From assembly GCF_037038585.1 (NCBI RefSeq), contig NC_092526.1, positions 41,055,501 through 41,119,500 of the forward strand: 64,000 nt of DNA. The letters run 5' to 3'. Position numbers and translations under genes: made by a program. This document shows positions 1 through 10,505 of the stretch, piece by piece; position 1 is the first letter of the stretch; the number at the start of each line of letters is the position of its first letter. A model generated the notes under the pieces. It ran no database searches. It worked only from the letters and a program-made list of their open reading frames with translations, and was not told the origin of the DNA. The stretch is from Patagioenas fasciata (Eukaryota; Chordata; Aves; Columbiformes; Columbidae).

Positions 1-1000
1 TCCTCGAAGGGAAACCGTGCCTTCATAGCTGTCAGGAGTCACCTCCAGGGGTTGAAGGAGTCACTCGCTCTTGAAATTGCCCTATCGAGGGTGGCATCCC
101 TGGACAGAGATCCCAGCTGCCTGGCTTCCCTACCTTCTAGTTGTGAACCATCAGCTCCATTACCCCAGCATTGGAACAGTCAGGTTACAACATTCTCGGC
201 TTCATGACAACTAAAGTCTTTTCACAGATCTCTCAGCTCACCTGGAGGAAAGGATCGAGTGGCTATCACTTCCTCTTCCCTTTGTGTTGATGATACTGAT
301 ACAGGGAATTGACAACTAATTAACACTTCAAAAACTAACACTTGACACTTAAAGAACTAACCCTACCCCACATCACTAAAGACACTTAGAGAGCTAACCC
401 TTTAACTCACATCACTATTGCCCAGTCTTGCTTAACTCTGTGTAACTTATTCTACGAAAAAATGACTTCACTGACGCCTTGCAAAAATAATAATCCTTGA
501 TGCATCCTTGGGTGAACTAGATTACAGCAACTTGGGCACAAGACAGGAGATACACCAGTTTTAACCAACTCAGCAGTCTGAGACCTAACCAACTCATCAC
601 ACTGGACCAAACGTGACCGTGTACAGAGAAGAGGATCCGGATTCACAATCACTGCATAGCTGCAACCAGGAGGAGCCAGAGGTGCAGACTATGGAAATGG
701 TCTCCCGGAACTCATTGTAATAAGAACCGCCTTCTCGGGGACAGGTTATGAATATGTATAGGCATTCCTAAAACTTTCATAAATATGTAACACTTTACTG
801 CATTTAACCAAGTTCACAGCTACTGTAATTTTACACATGTATTAGTTGAAATGATTCCCCGTGTGTCCGGCATCATAAATAAATACATACCCTCTTTATA
901 ACCTCAAGGGTTGTAAGGTCATTCCATGCCTCAATACCACTTGTGTTGGTGATGCCTCTTGGCCATCATCTAAAGCACGAATGATCTTTTCTGTTACTCT
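1..1000. other. Unassigned 5' edge, possibly retroviral
   Basis: No convincing gene is seen. The stretch from about 300 to 960 is AT-rich and contains AATAAA-type signals near 880, followed by a GT-rich stretch. This is the layout of an LTR R/U5 region on the plus strand. No matching TG...CA ends or target duplication could be identified, so an LTR origin is only a guess. Confidence 0.3.
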
Positions 1001-2020
1001 TACAACCAGCAAGTGATGTCAACATGGGCTCAGTATCTCTTATTTCCAGAGCATAAATGACTGTCACCACCATTGGCATAGCTACAGTGCCTGTTGTGGA
1101 GGTTGCAGCAGCAGCAGTGCCAGTGTGGGGGTGCAGTAGCTGTCTTGTCAGTCACTGAGGCTGGAGAAGCGGCAGTGCCTGGTGTCGTGAGAGCAGTGGC
1201 TGTGGGGGCTGGAGCAGTGGCCTTGGCTGTTTTGCCCTATGTGAGGGGTGGGGAGCAGTGGCTGTAGTAGCTGCCTTAGGATATGCCATAGCTGCCGAGC
1301 CTGTCACCAAGGCTTGAGTAGGCACAACGTATATCTCAGGAGCTGGAATAAACGCAGTCCTCCTATTTAGCCTCCTCTCTCTTATCACTGGCATGAACTG
1401 ACACACATTCAGCAAACCTGACAATATCAACAGAATGCGATCAAATCCCCAAAGATACTCAAAATTTTTAAAAACATCCGTAATCTGTCCTAACATAAAA
1501 GGAAAGGTGTTGTGAGTTAGCTTTTTGATAGATTGGCTCATCCAATTTGAAAACACGTAGGTGTATTTCTTTTTAATCTCTACTGGAAATTTGTCTAAAT
1601 ACAACAGTAATGAATATAAATTCATTACCGGCTGGAGTATAATAAAATAAACCAGTGCCAATCCACACGGCAACATCATCACCATACACCACTTTCCGGA
1701 CATGATAGAAAGCACGAACCTATTAGTGAAATATGCCCAGCATGAATAAGGTACTGCAGAACACACTGTAGAGAGTAACTCATACAACTTATGCCACAGT
1801 ATCTTTCAATCAATACAATTGAATCTGGTTTAATACTACTAGATGATGTCTGAAGCACAAGGACTTGTGAGTATCTCAACCCTATGAGCTGGCACCATGC
1901 CAAGAAAATTGAATCTAGATCACAGCAGTAAAAACACCAAAGTCTCCAAATTTTATTCCATTTTAGTGCCAAATTTTAGCCTTTTTTTTTGAGCCCCACG
2001 TTGGGCGCCACACAAGTCAC
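1000..2020 (-). mobile_element. 5' internal fragment of an ERVL-like provirus (primer site, hydrophobic leader, start of gag)
   Basis: Read on the minus strand, a tRNA-Lys-type primer-binding site is followed by a leader and an open frame at about 1,802-1,152. The frame encodes three hydrophobic segments and then an Ala/Pro/Thr-rich tail. The hydrophobic part is clearly related to the leader frame of the provirus at 48.29-48.65 kb; shared blocks include LALVYFI and LSGLLNVCQF. The equivalent of that copy's start codon (48,286) is ATA here at 1,800-1,802. No LTR is present on the upstream side: sequence homologous to an unrelated flank begins at about 2,024, only some 14 bp beyond the primer site. 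Confidence 0.7.
1993..2010 (-). promoter_or_regulatory. Retroviral primer-binding site, tRNA-Lys type
   Basis: On the minus strand the 18 bases read TGGCGCCCAACGTGGGGC. This is the classical primer site complementary to the tRNA-Lys1,2 3' end. It lies about 190 bases upstream of the hydrophobic leader frame, as expected for a provirus 5' end. Its perfect preservation fixes the orientation of the fragment. Confidence 0.85.
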
Positions 2021-2023
2021 ACA

Positions 2024-2170
2024 AGCCAGCACAAATGCCATCAGGTATTCCTGGAAGTTCCATGAAGGCCAGTGGGACAAACAGTGTCTCAAGGTCACTT
2101 CATGTTGGGAGCAACATCCCATGGAAAACCACCTGAATGCAGCACTGGGATGTGCTTCCCTGAATTGAGA
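2024..2170 (+). repeat. Copy 1 of a dispersed duplication also at about 26,560
   Basis: The stretch shares long, gapped identity with 26,560-26,715 in the same orientation. Matching blocks include TCAAGGTCACTTCATGTTG and AGCACTGGGAT. It is non-coding and probably part of the duplicated OR-cluster flanking sequence. Its left edge marks the end of the ERV fragment. Confidence 0.7.
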
Positions 2171-2954
2171 TCCCTGTGTCTGTTCCTCATTACATGGGAC
2201 ATCTCAGACAAGTGAAGAGCAGGGAGACACACCACAAGGCTGAAATGCCTCCCATCAGTTGGAACAGCAGCAACAGGAAGCCAGAGAGACACTGTGACTC
2301 CTGCCTCTGTGTGTAAAAGGAAAAACTGTCTCTGAACATCCTTGGGTGCACAAGGAGTCCACAAGAACAGGCCAGATGAGGATGCCTGACAGATCCTGAC
2401 ATTTCTGTGTGTGGTTCCAGGAACAAACCCCAGTGGCCCAGTAAGATTCATCTCAGCTGCCTTGGACAGGCTCATTGCAAGTGCTCCTGTCTGCTATGTC
2501 ACCCTTGCCTGTGATTCCAGATTGTCCTCTCAAAAGTGGCAGAACAATCAGAGAGGATTTGAAGTCCTTGAAAAAGGCAGCTGTCAAACACTTCTTCAGG
2601 AAAGTCAGGAAAGGGATTTATGAGAATCACAGGCTGGTCAGTATGTTTCTGTCCCAGGGAAGGGGGCATGTCTTCCTGTAGCTGTTTCCAGGCATTTGAG
2701 GGGCAAAAAAGGGATTGCTCAACCAAAATGGGCAGGGGAAAGAAACACATGTTGTGTATATGGAAATTTGTAAGGCCTCAGACATGTTGTCCCATGGTGT
2801 CCTCATAGCCAGATCGGTGCCGTCAGCTGAAGAAGTGGATGCTGGGTGGGAAGTTGGCTGAATGATCAAGCCTAAATATCATCAGTGATACAAAGTCCTT
2901 CATGCAGTCAGTTACCAGTGGAATCATTCAGTGATCAGCACTTGGGACAACATG
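2171..2954. other. Unassigned spacer
   Basis: Only short overlapping open frames occur on both strands. None shows a recognisable domain or codon signal, and I could not match the stretch to another part of the window. Confidence 0.4.
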
Positions 2955-3127
2955 GTCGAACATCTTTATTCTCCCCCCGCATGATGTGATGCCGAGCACT
3001 TTCAGTGCCTTTCTGGATGACGCAATGCTTTGGACAGCCTCACCTGGTTCACTGTTCTCTGAGCAGGAGAGTGAGACAAGATGATGTTCAGGGGTCTCTT
3101 CAAACCTGAGCTATTCTGTGATTCAAT
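2955..3127 (+). mobile_element. CR1-like 3' tail fragment
   Basis: The end has the CR1 3' signature: a diverged GATGAT-type block, then GGTCTCTTCAAACCTGAG and ATTCTGTGATTCAATG. The upstream boundary is uncertain. It is a short 5'-truncated copy with no coding capacity. Confidence 0.6.
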
Positions 3128-3755
3128 GAACCTCTCCCTTGTAGAGTTCTTTTGAAGGCAGGATAGCTAGAGGTAGAAGAAAAAAAGTAAATAAAGAGGT
3201 ATAGGAGAACATGCAAATTGTGTCATGTAAACAGCAGTTTCTATGAAGAATGTTTCTCCACTCCAATTGTTAGTAGGAAATATAATTGATAAATTTGAGA
3301 AAGCAGACACAGTTTTGGCTGATCAGGTCCTGGGCCATAAGGAGGGTGATGGATCGGTATGGCATTATGAGGTCAATTCTAACTCAGCAGCTCATAATCT
3401 GGTAAGAAGCATGTGGCTGTGAAGGGGACTGAGAGGTCAGTTCTGTCTCTGGAGGTGACAGGCCAGCAACAGGAACATGGCTGGGAAAGAACCTCTGACA
3501 AATTGCCCATAGGCCCTACACAGGAAGAGGGCTTGGAGACAGGTTGTCATGTCCATTCTGCCTGAATACATGATGGGATGGCAGCAGACACATGGTCATA
3601 TCTATCAGAGAAGCTGAAAGGCAAGCAGCAGTCCTGGGATCAAGAAGCCTAATGGGTTGGGTTCCCTGACTGAAGGTCAGTTTCTGAGATGTTTGATATT
3701 TCCTTGGAAGTAGGAAAAAGAAGGAAGAAAAGATGTCACAAAGTGTAACAAGGAA
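3128..3755. other. Unassigned spacer
   Basis: Nothing coding or repeated within the window was recognised in this stretch. Confidence 0.4.
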
Positions 3756-5280
3756 GGTTGAGACTGGATATCAGAAGGAAGAAATGTCACTGGAATGGCA
3801 GTGCTGTGGTACAAGAGGTCGCCCAAAGGGAGTCTGGATCAGCCCATGGCTTTGTGTTCCAAAGAACAGGCTGTGAGGGTGGAGAAACAGCAGAGAAGGT
3901 ACAGAAATGCTGTACCTTCTCCACTTCTCCACTGAAATTCACATCTGATTGTTACAGCTTCTTTACAGAAATTCCTACCAGCTTACCTTAGACAAATGAA
4001 TAATGACAAGCACAGAGGCGATTTTTTTAATTGGAGGAAAGAAAAATAAAGAAAAGTTAAAAACAAACAAACAAAACAAAACAAACCAGAATAGAACTGT
4101 ATGAACAATAAAATACATTTCTCTGCTGTAGTACATTTAAGCGACTTCCAGGGCGGTCCATCACCACAACTGAAGAGTTGCCTACAGGGAGTATGAGAGA
4201 CTGCTGAGAGACAGTTCTGCTTTACCTCCCTGAAGCTCGAAGCACGGTGAGAGGTGAGAGGGATCTGAATATGCAAAAAGAGGAGGAAAAAACTCTGGAG
4301 AAAAATGGAAAGTGCAAATTTCCAGACAGGCTTCTGGAGAAATTATTTCAGCATTGTGAGTTCAATAAAGATAGGTAGAAACATCTGCCGCTTGCCATGA
4401 GCTGCCTCTGTCCCAGGAGCCCTGCCCAGCTCAGCAACAGAGGAACAGCCAAAGGCACTCTAATGACCTCTCTGATGGGTTTGGTGCTGAGTTCATGAAC
4501 CTCAGGTGGTGATAGCAAGTTGAAGAAACCTCTCAAGAAGTCAAAGTCAGATTCAAACTCCAATGTTTCTTGTAATATTAAAGGGTCCCACTGACAGACA
4601 CTACTGAGAAACTGTCCCAGGGTCTGGTTAGAGAAGAAAACTGGAGGCAGTGATGACAGGTCAGGAAAAGACAAGCAAAGGTGTCTCTGATGATAAGTAA
4701 ACCTGGATGCATTTCATTAATCGAATGGGCAAGGTCTGACCCCCCAACCCTGGGAAGGCAGACCCTGTCCCTCACATGTTGCCCAGGCCCCTTCCAGGGA
4801 CAGTGTCATGTGGGGCTGTGCAAGGCCAAGGGCAGGACTATGGTCCAACACCTCCCAGGGTCCTAGGTGGGGACAAGGAGGCCATGAGGCCCCTGTGCTG
4901 GAAGGACAAGGTGTCTCCTCACAGGCATCAGAAGGGGAGACAACAGCCATGGATAAGGGGAGAAGGACCTCATGTCTGGTGGGGGCTTTCAGCCTCTTTA
5001 CATCCCTTGATCATCTCCACCACAGCCTGTCCTATGCTGTGGCATCCCCTGCATCTCTTTGCCTGCAGGCTGGAGACATCATCACTGTTGCCCCACCTTG
5101 CTCTTGTCTGAGCATCTTCCTTCCTTTGCTGATATCTCTCCATCCTCCCCAGCTGTTCCTTGAAGCACAAAGCCTTGGGCTGATGCAGACTCCCTCTGGG
5201 TGACCTGCTCCAGCACAGCACTGCCCTTCCAGCCACATTCCTTTCTCTTCATGGCCAGCCTGGACCTCCCCAGCTGCACT
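3756..5280. repeat. Copies of the OR-flanking unit (C-type), partly inverted
   Basis: From 3,756 to about 3,950 the minus strand matches the block also found at 5,150-5,240 and 19,150-19,250 on the plus strand; it is recognised by CTGGGTGACCT-like and GGGCTGAT sequences. From about 4,150 to 5,280 the plus strand matches C segments elsewhere, including AAACCTCTCAAGAAGT (4,528), GGAGGCAGTGATG and GGGAAGGCAGACCCTGTCCCTC. The short tract at 4,380-4,460 also resembles segment A. Its many small open frames are incidental. A (AAAC)n-rich microsatellite lies at 4,061-4,088. Confidence 0.65.
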
Positions 5281-5399
5281 TTATGGTGTTATTTTTTTCT
5301 CTTACTGTTTCCCACTATGAAGAAAACTTCCACCATCTCTGAAACCACCATTCAAGCACTCTCAGGCTACTCCTACACTGCTGCAGCCTCCCCAGCACT

Positions 5400-5790
5400 G
5401 CTGGGCCAAAGCAGCCCAGATCCCTCAGCATCCCACACTATGTGTACTATGTCCCAAACCCCGCCTTGGCAGAACTCTACACTCTCTGGTTTCTCCATAC
5501 TTGTCCAAACTGGGAAGCCGCACACTGGCAGACACCCATGTGTGTGGGGTCACAGCAGTGCTGAACCAAATGGGATGAGAACTCCAGGTGTCTGGGTCCC
5601 CACGCTCCTCCTAATGCAGCCCCGTATGCAGCTGCCTTGTTCATGGTGAGCGTGCACCATGGGCTTGTGTGGAGGCCCTCGTAGTGCCCAGGTCCTTCTC
5701 CTCAGGGTCACTGCTCAGTGTGTCAGGTCCTGTTCTGTCCTGGTGGATGAGATATTCTTCTGCCCTGATACAGAACTGGTCACTTCTCTG
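5400..5790 (-). mobile_element. Diverged CR1-like fragment
   Basis: Read on the minus strand the sequence resembles the CR1 3' region. It includes a block also seen at 40,230-40,340 (GCCGCACACTGG and CTCC.A.TGCAGCCC). It is heavily diverged, so its limits and family are uncertain. Confidence 0.4.
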
Positions 5791-6049
5791 TATTTATGCT
5801 TAAGAGGTTTGTGATGGCAGAATCCCAAAGTTTCTGAAGTTCCATTTGCTCAGCTCTTAATGTTTGCATGCAGATGGCTTATCCTGATAAGGGTGTTTCT
5901 CCCAAGGTAACAGCATGAGGATTTGCAGGGCACTATGAATACCACCTCCTGGAGAAACTGTGGGGTCTTGGAGGTCTGGTATTCATAATGCCGGAGGTCT
6001 GGACTTAGAGGTGAAGTTTACCTTCATGTGGAAGAGCAGCAGAAATGCA

Positions 6050-6180
6050 TGGACAGTCAATGTCACCTGATAGTCAAGGAGTCATCATGAGAAGCAGAAC
6101 AACGTGGGCAATGTTATGGTGGGTGGGCATCAGTTACTGCCTCACTGATCAGGAAGATTAATTAGATGGGGCCTCCTTCA
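6050..6180 (+). repeat. Outermost left match of the palindrome
   Basis: About 130 bases are the inverted counterpart of 39,465-39,595. Matching blocks include AATGTCACCTGATAGT and CACTGATCAGGAAGAT. This extends the inverted-repeat relationship outward beyond segment A; the gap on the left (6.2-10.5 kb) is filled mainly by CR1 and unassigned sequence. Confidence 0.7.
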
Positions 6181-8815
6181 GACAAATGAAAGAAACCTTA
6201 TGTTTCCAGGGCTGTGTCCTGATGGCAGACATAAGATATCCCAGTATTTGCAAGGTACCATCTATCCAGGAAGGTTTTTGAGCTCATTGACAACATCTTC
6301 CTGACACAGGTGACTGACAACTCAGTGAGGTGAGGTGCCCTGTGGGACTTCACACCTACAAACCAGAAAGAGTTGGTCAGGGATGTAACAGTCAGGGATG
6401 AGAAAGTAGAGTTGAGGCTCCTGGAAGATGATAACAAGGCAAAGAGCAGGATTTCAGGAGAGCAAGCTTTGGCCTGCTGAGGGACCTCCTTGGGTCCTAT
6501 GGGATATGGCCTCGGTGTCTGCAGTGCTTTTCTCTCACATTTCCTCCCTCCTCTCTCCCACCTGCTGTTGTGTAGCCTTTTTTATCCTTTCTCAAATACA
6601 ATATCACAGTGGTGCTGCCAACATCACTGAGTGGCTCAGATTTGGTAAGGAGTGGGTTCATCTTGGAGCTGGATGAGCTGACTCTGCTTCATAAAAGAAA
6701 AGACAGCGTGAATGTGACCTGCTGCTGAAATTTTTAAGAGTAGAATCAGACAGGACTGAGGTACATCATAGCTTTTTTGCCTCCGTCTTCACCAGCAAGG
6801 TCTCCTGGGCCTTTGTTCCTGAAGGCAGGAGTCTGGAGAACACTCAGGAGTGGATGGGGCTCAAGTCAGGAGTGACATGAGCAAACTCAGACACCATTAC
6901 AGAAAAGGAGATGGATCATTTGACCAGCTCCCTGAACACAAGTATCGCTGTACTGTGGCACCTGAGATTCCCAGGAAAACCCACCTCTTGATCCAGAGTA
7001 GTGTGACTCCTCTTGAGGTGTCCTGGACTACCTCCTTACTCATGTGGTGATTTAGGCTCCCACTTTTCTGACATATTCAGTCTTTATCAGGAGGTGCTCC
7101 ATATCAATATGAACTGGAAATTGCTGAGACCACCTGTTCTGGAAAGGGAACGAAGGGCGAGCAAGGAAGGAAATGGAAGAAATTCTGCTTTATTGCTATT
7201 TATTATTGAAGTGCTCTCTGTCTGGCTCCAGTCCTGAAATCTCTCTAATCATTGACACCAGATCTAAAGCCTTTAAGAAATCCTTGCACAGAGACTTGGC
7301 TTGAAGGGTCATTTAAGTGTTAGTGACTTCTCTGCTGCCATGATCCTGAACTACAGCTACTAAAAGAATGCACAAACCTCTAATGAAGTAGAAGACAGAA
7401 GCAAATGCCAAGATTTTGATGGTGTTTGGAGCCCCAGTAAGGGCCATCATTGACACAGCTGTGAACGAAACAAATAGTCCCTGTCCCTGGAGGGTGGTGA
7501 AGCAAAAACTTGGAGACACTGGTTACAGGTGGTAAAGGCAATGTGGAGGTGGCACTGATGCCACATCAGCCCTTCATCTTTGTTTATCACCAGAATGGCC
7601 AAACCCTGACCTCCATGGCCTGGTAAAAGACACCCTTTCTCTGTGGAAGACGTGTTGCTGTGATGCTGTGGGTGTTTTGTACTTGGACTTCAGTAAACAA
7701 TTTGACACCGTATCCAACAGCATTCTCCTGAAGAAGCTGCAGCTCATGGCCTGGATGGGTGGACTCTGCGATGGATAAAGAACTGGTTGGAGAGTCGGGC
7801 CCAAAGAGTTGTGGTGAACGGGGCCAAATCCAGCTGGCGGCCAGTCACAAGTGGTGTCCCCAGGGCCCAGTGTTGGGGCCAGTTCTGTTTAATCTCTTTA
7901 TCAATGATCTGGATGAGGGGATTGAGTGCACCCTTAGTAAGCTTGCACATGACACCAAATTGAGTGTGATCTGCTGGAGGGTAGGAAGGCCATACATAGG
8001 GATCTGGACAGTCTGGATCCTTGGGCTGAGGCCATTTGTCTGAGGTTCAACAAGGCCAAGTGCCGAGTCCTGCACGTGGGTCACAACAACCCCAGGCAAT
8101 GCTACAGGCTTGGGGAAGAGTGGTTGGAAAGCTGCTTGGCAGAGAGGGATCTGAGGGTGTTGATTGACAGCTGGCTGAATATGAGCCAGGGTTTTCCCAG
8201 GTGGCCAAAAAGGCCACCTGCATCCTGGCTTCTATCAGGAATAGTGTGGCCAGCAGTGATTGTGCCACTGTACTCAACACTGCTGAGGCCCCACCTTGAA
8301 TCCTGGGGTCAGTTTTGGGCCCCTCATCATAAGAAGGACATTGAGGTGCTGGAGAGAATGCAGAGGTGGCGACAAAGCTGGTGAGAGGCCTGGAACACGA
8401 GCCTGATGAGGAGTGGTTGAGGGAACTGGGGCTGTTTAACCTGGAGAAAAGGAGGCTGAGGGGAAACCTTATTGCTATCTACAACTACCTGAAAGGAGGT
8501 TGTAGCATGGAGTGTGTTGGTCTCTTATCCCAAGTTGCAAGCGATAGGATAAGAGGAACTGGCCTCAAGTTGCACCAGGTAAGGTTTAGATTCGATATTA
8601 GGAAAAAAATTCTTCACAGAAAGGGTTGTCAGGCATTGGAACAGCCTGCACAGGGAAGTGCTAGAGTCACCATCCCTGGATGTTTTTCAAACGCGTTTAG
8701 ATGAGATTCTTAGGGACATGGTTTAGTGCTAGAGTTGAATGAGATTATGGTTGGACTCGATGATCCTGAGGGTCTCTTCCAACAGAAACGATTCTATAAT
8801 TCTCTGGTTCTATAT
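6180..8815 (+). mobile_element. Fragmented CR1 LINE (endonuclease, RT and 3' end pieces)
   Basis: Plus-strand pieces occur in element order. At about 6,180-6,500 there is an endonuclease-like region, at 6,690-7,000 the linker before RT, and at 7,640-8,120 an RT region with a degenerate DFSKAFDTVSH-type motif. The 3' region ends near 8,815 with the CR1 tail (GGGTCTCTTCCAACAG, ATTCTATAATTCT). Frames are broken by several stops and shifts, so it is inactive. A C-like OR-flank copy at 7,310-7,560 interrupts the order, so this may be more than one insertion. Confidence 0.7.
7310..7560 (+). repeat. Short diverged copy of the C-type OR-flanking unit
   Basis: It shares AGAAGCAAATGCCAA and neighbouring blocks with 18,595-18,740. 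The order of blocks is preserved, but identity is clearly lower than between the main copies. Confidence 0.5.
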
Positions 8816-10505
8816 GCTTCCCTTTTTCTATGGAGTTTTCTGTTTCCCCAGGCTTCTCTGATGATAGCTCTGCTTGTTTTCCTGACTATTGGTATGTACA
8901 GGCTTGTACTTGATAGACACTGTCCTTGAACACCAGCTGTACAGAGGTCTGCTTGCCTTCTGTGCTGGTCACGTGGACCTCCCACTAAAAGTTGCAAGTC
9001 TCCTCCTCTGCACTCTACTCCTTCCCCTTGGTAGGTGAGTCCCCCTCTACTTCATGGTCATGACAGCCAATAACAACAGCAAATTTCATATCGATGTCCA
9101 TTTCTTCCTTCTTTGAGAGTAACAGATGCATTTGAGCATCACCATTGTTGACTGATCTGGCAGCTGTGCTATAAAGACCTGTGTCCCAAGCTGTGTCTTG
9201 ACCAAGACCCTCCAGAAACCTCCGGACTATCGGCATGCTGTTGTGGTCCCCTTCCAATGAATGTCAGGGTAATTGAAGGCCACAAGGGGACTTAAATGGG
9301 TTCTTTGTCTACCACCAAAATTTCAGCATTAGCAGTCTCTCCTCTGACCCTAAACCACAATGGTTCACCAATTTGTTAATCCAACAGAGGAGCTCCACAC
9401 ATCCTCCTTCACACGGAGGACACTTCCCTCCTGATCTTTCTGGCCTCCTGACCATCCTATACCCACCCATCACAGCACCCCAATCATGTGAGCTGTCCTG
9501 ACAGGCCTCAGTAGTTATTCCCTCCAAGTGGAATGAAGAGATTGCACACACAGCTCCAGCCCCTCCTGTCCGTGCCCCAGGCTGGGGACATCAGTGCCTC
9601 TCTGGGTTGCAGCACCTCAGCTGTGGCACATTTGGGTAAGAGCAGACTTGCAAGAAAGAGACCTGCTACCAAGCCCCCAAGACCTCAGTTGTGCAAAGGC
9701 TTTCCTTCAGAGCAGAGACTTGCTGGAGTAGATGGCAGAAGAAATGAGCTGCCCACAAAGAGAATAAACCCTGCTCTCCCCAAAGCCAGAGAAAATCAAA
9801 TCTGGGCCGTGCAGCCTGAGCAGGAGAGGGGTTTGCTGTCTCTTACGTCTCTGCTGCCCTGAGAGTCTGTGGTTGAGGTGAAGCTGGTCATCATAAAGGA
9901 AGAGATGATGTTGAAAATGGTCTTGGTGTGGACATCCTGTGATTCAGGCACACTATGAAGGTCATTGCCCTGATCCATGATTGTATCATCAAGGGGATGG
10001 TTAAACAATGGGGAACAGGAGAAACAGCAGAGTTTGAGAGTCAAGGAACATGTGTGGAGACCCTGGTGTGATGTGCTTTGTACTCATGCATGGCCTAACA
10101 TGTGCTGGATAGCGATGGGACAGACCTTGCACCACTGCAGTGGCAGGATTCAGTCACTGGCCCAAAAGCACCAAATCTGTTGGAGTTGCCCTGAGAGGTG
10201 CCTGTCACACAACTGGTCTGAATGGGAACAGGGTTCCTGTGTTCCTGTGCTGTCCATGTCAGATGCATGCAGTTGTGCTGGACAGCCCTGGCACCTCTCA
10301 TAGCACTACAGGCCTGTATTTGTAAATTAAATCATAACTCAGCTACCCTGAATAAGGTTAGGCAATGAAGGGATGCAGATGAAACAATTGCCATATGTAG
10401 AAAATACAGCTGATGGAGAACAGAAAAAGGCACATTTGGATCTGCCAGTACCACACGACTCCATTTGGTCGGATTAAATCCTCTATAGGCTGCCCTGGAC
10501 ATAAG
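8816..10505. other. Mostly unassigned; possible old CR1 and a small duplicate
   Basis: The stretch 9,000-9,500 may be an old minus-strand CR1 endonuclease region, but this is weak. A block at 9,925-9,985 (GGACATCCTGTG and CATCATCAAG) also appears at 45,490-45,555. No gene is recognised. Confidence 0.35.

Noticed and set aside
1152-1787. Host membrane-protein gene
   Set aside because: The frame follows a perfect retroviral primer site and matches the leader of the provirus at 48.3 kb, so it is proviral; the apparent first codon is TTG and the homologous ATG is mutated.
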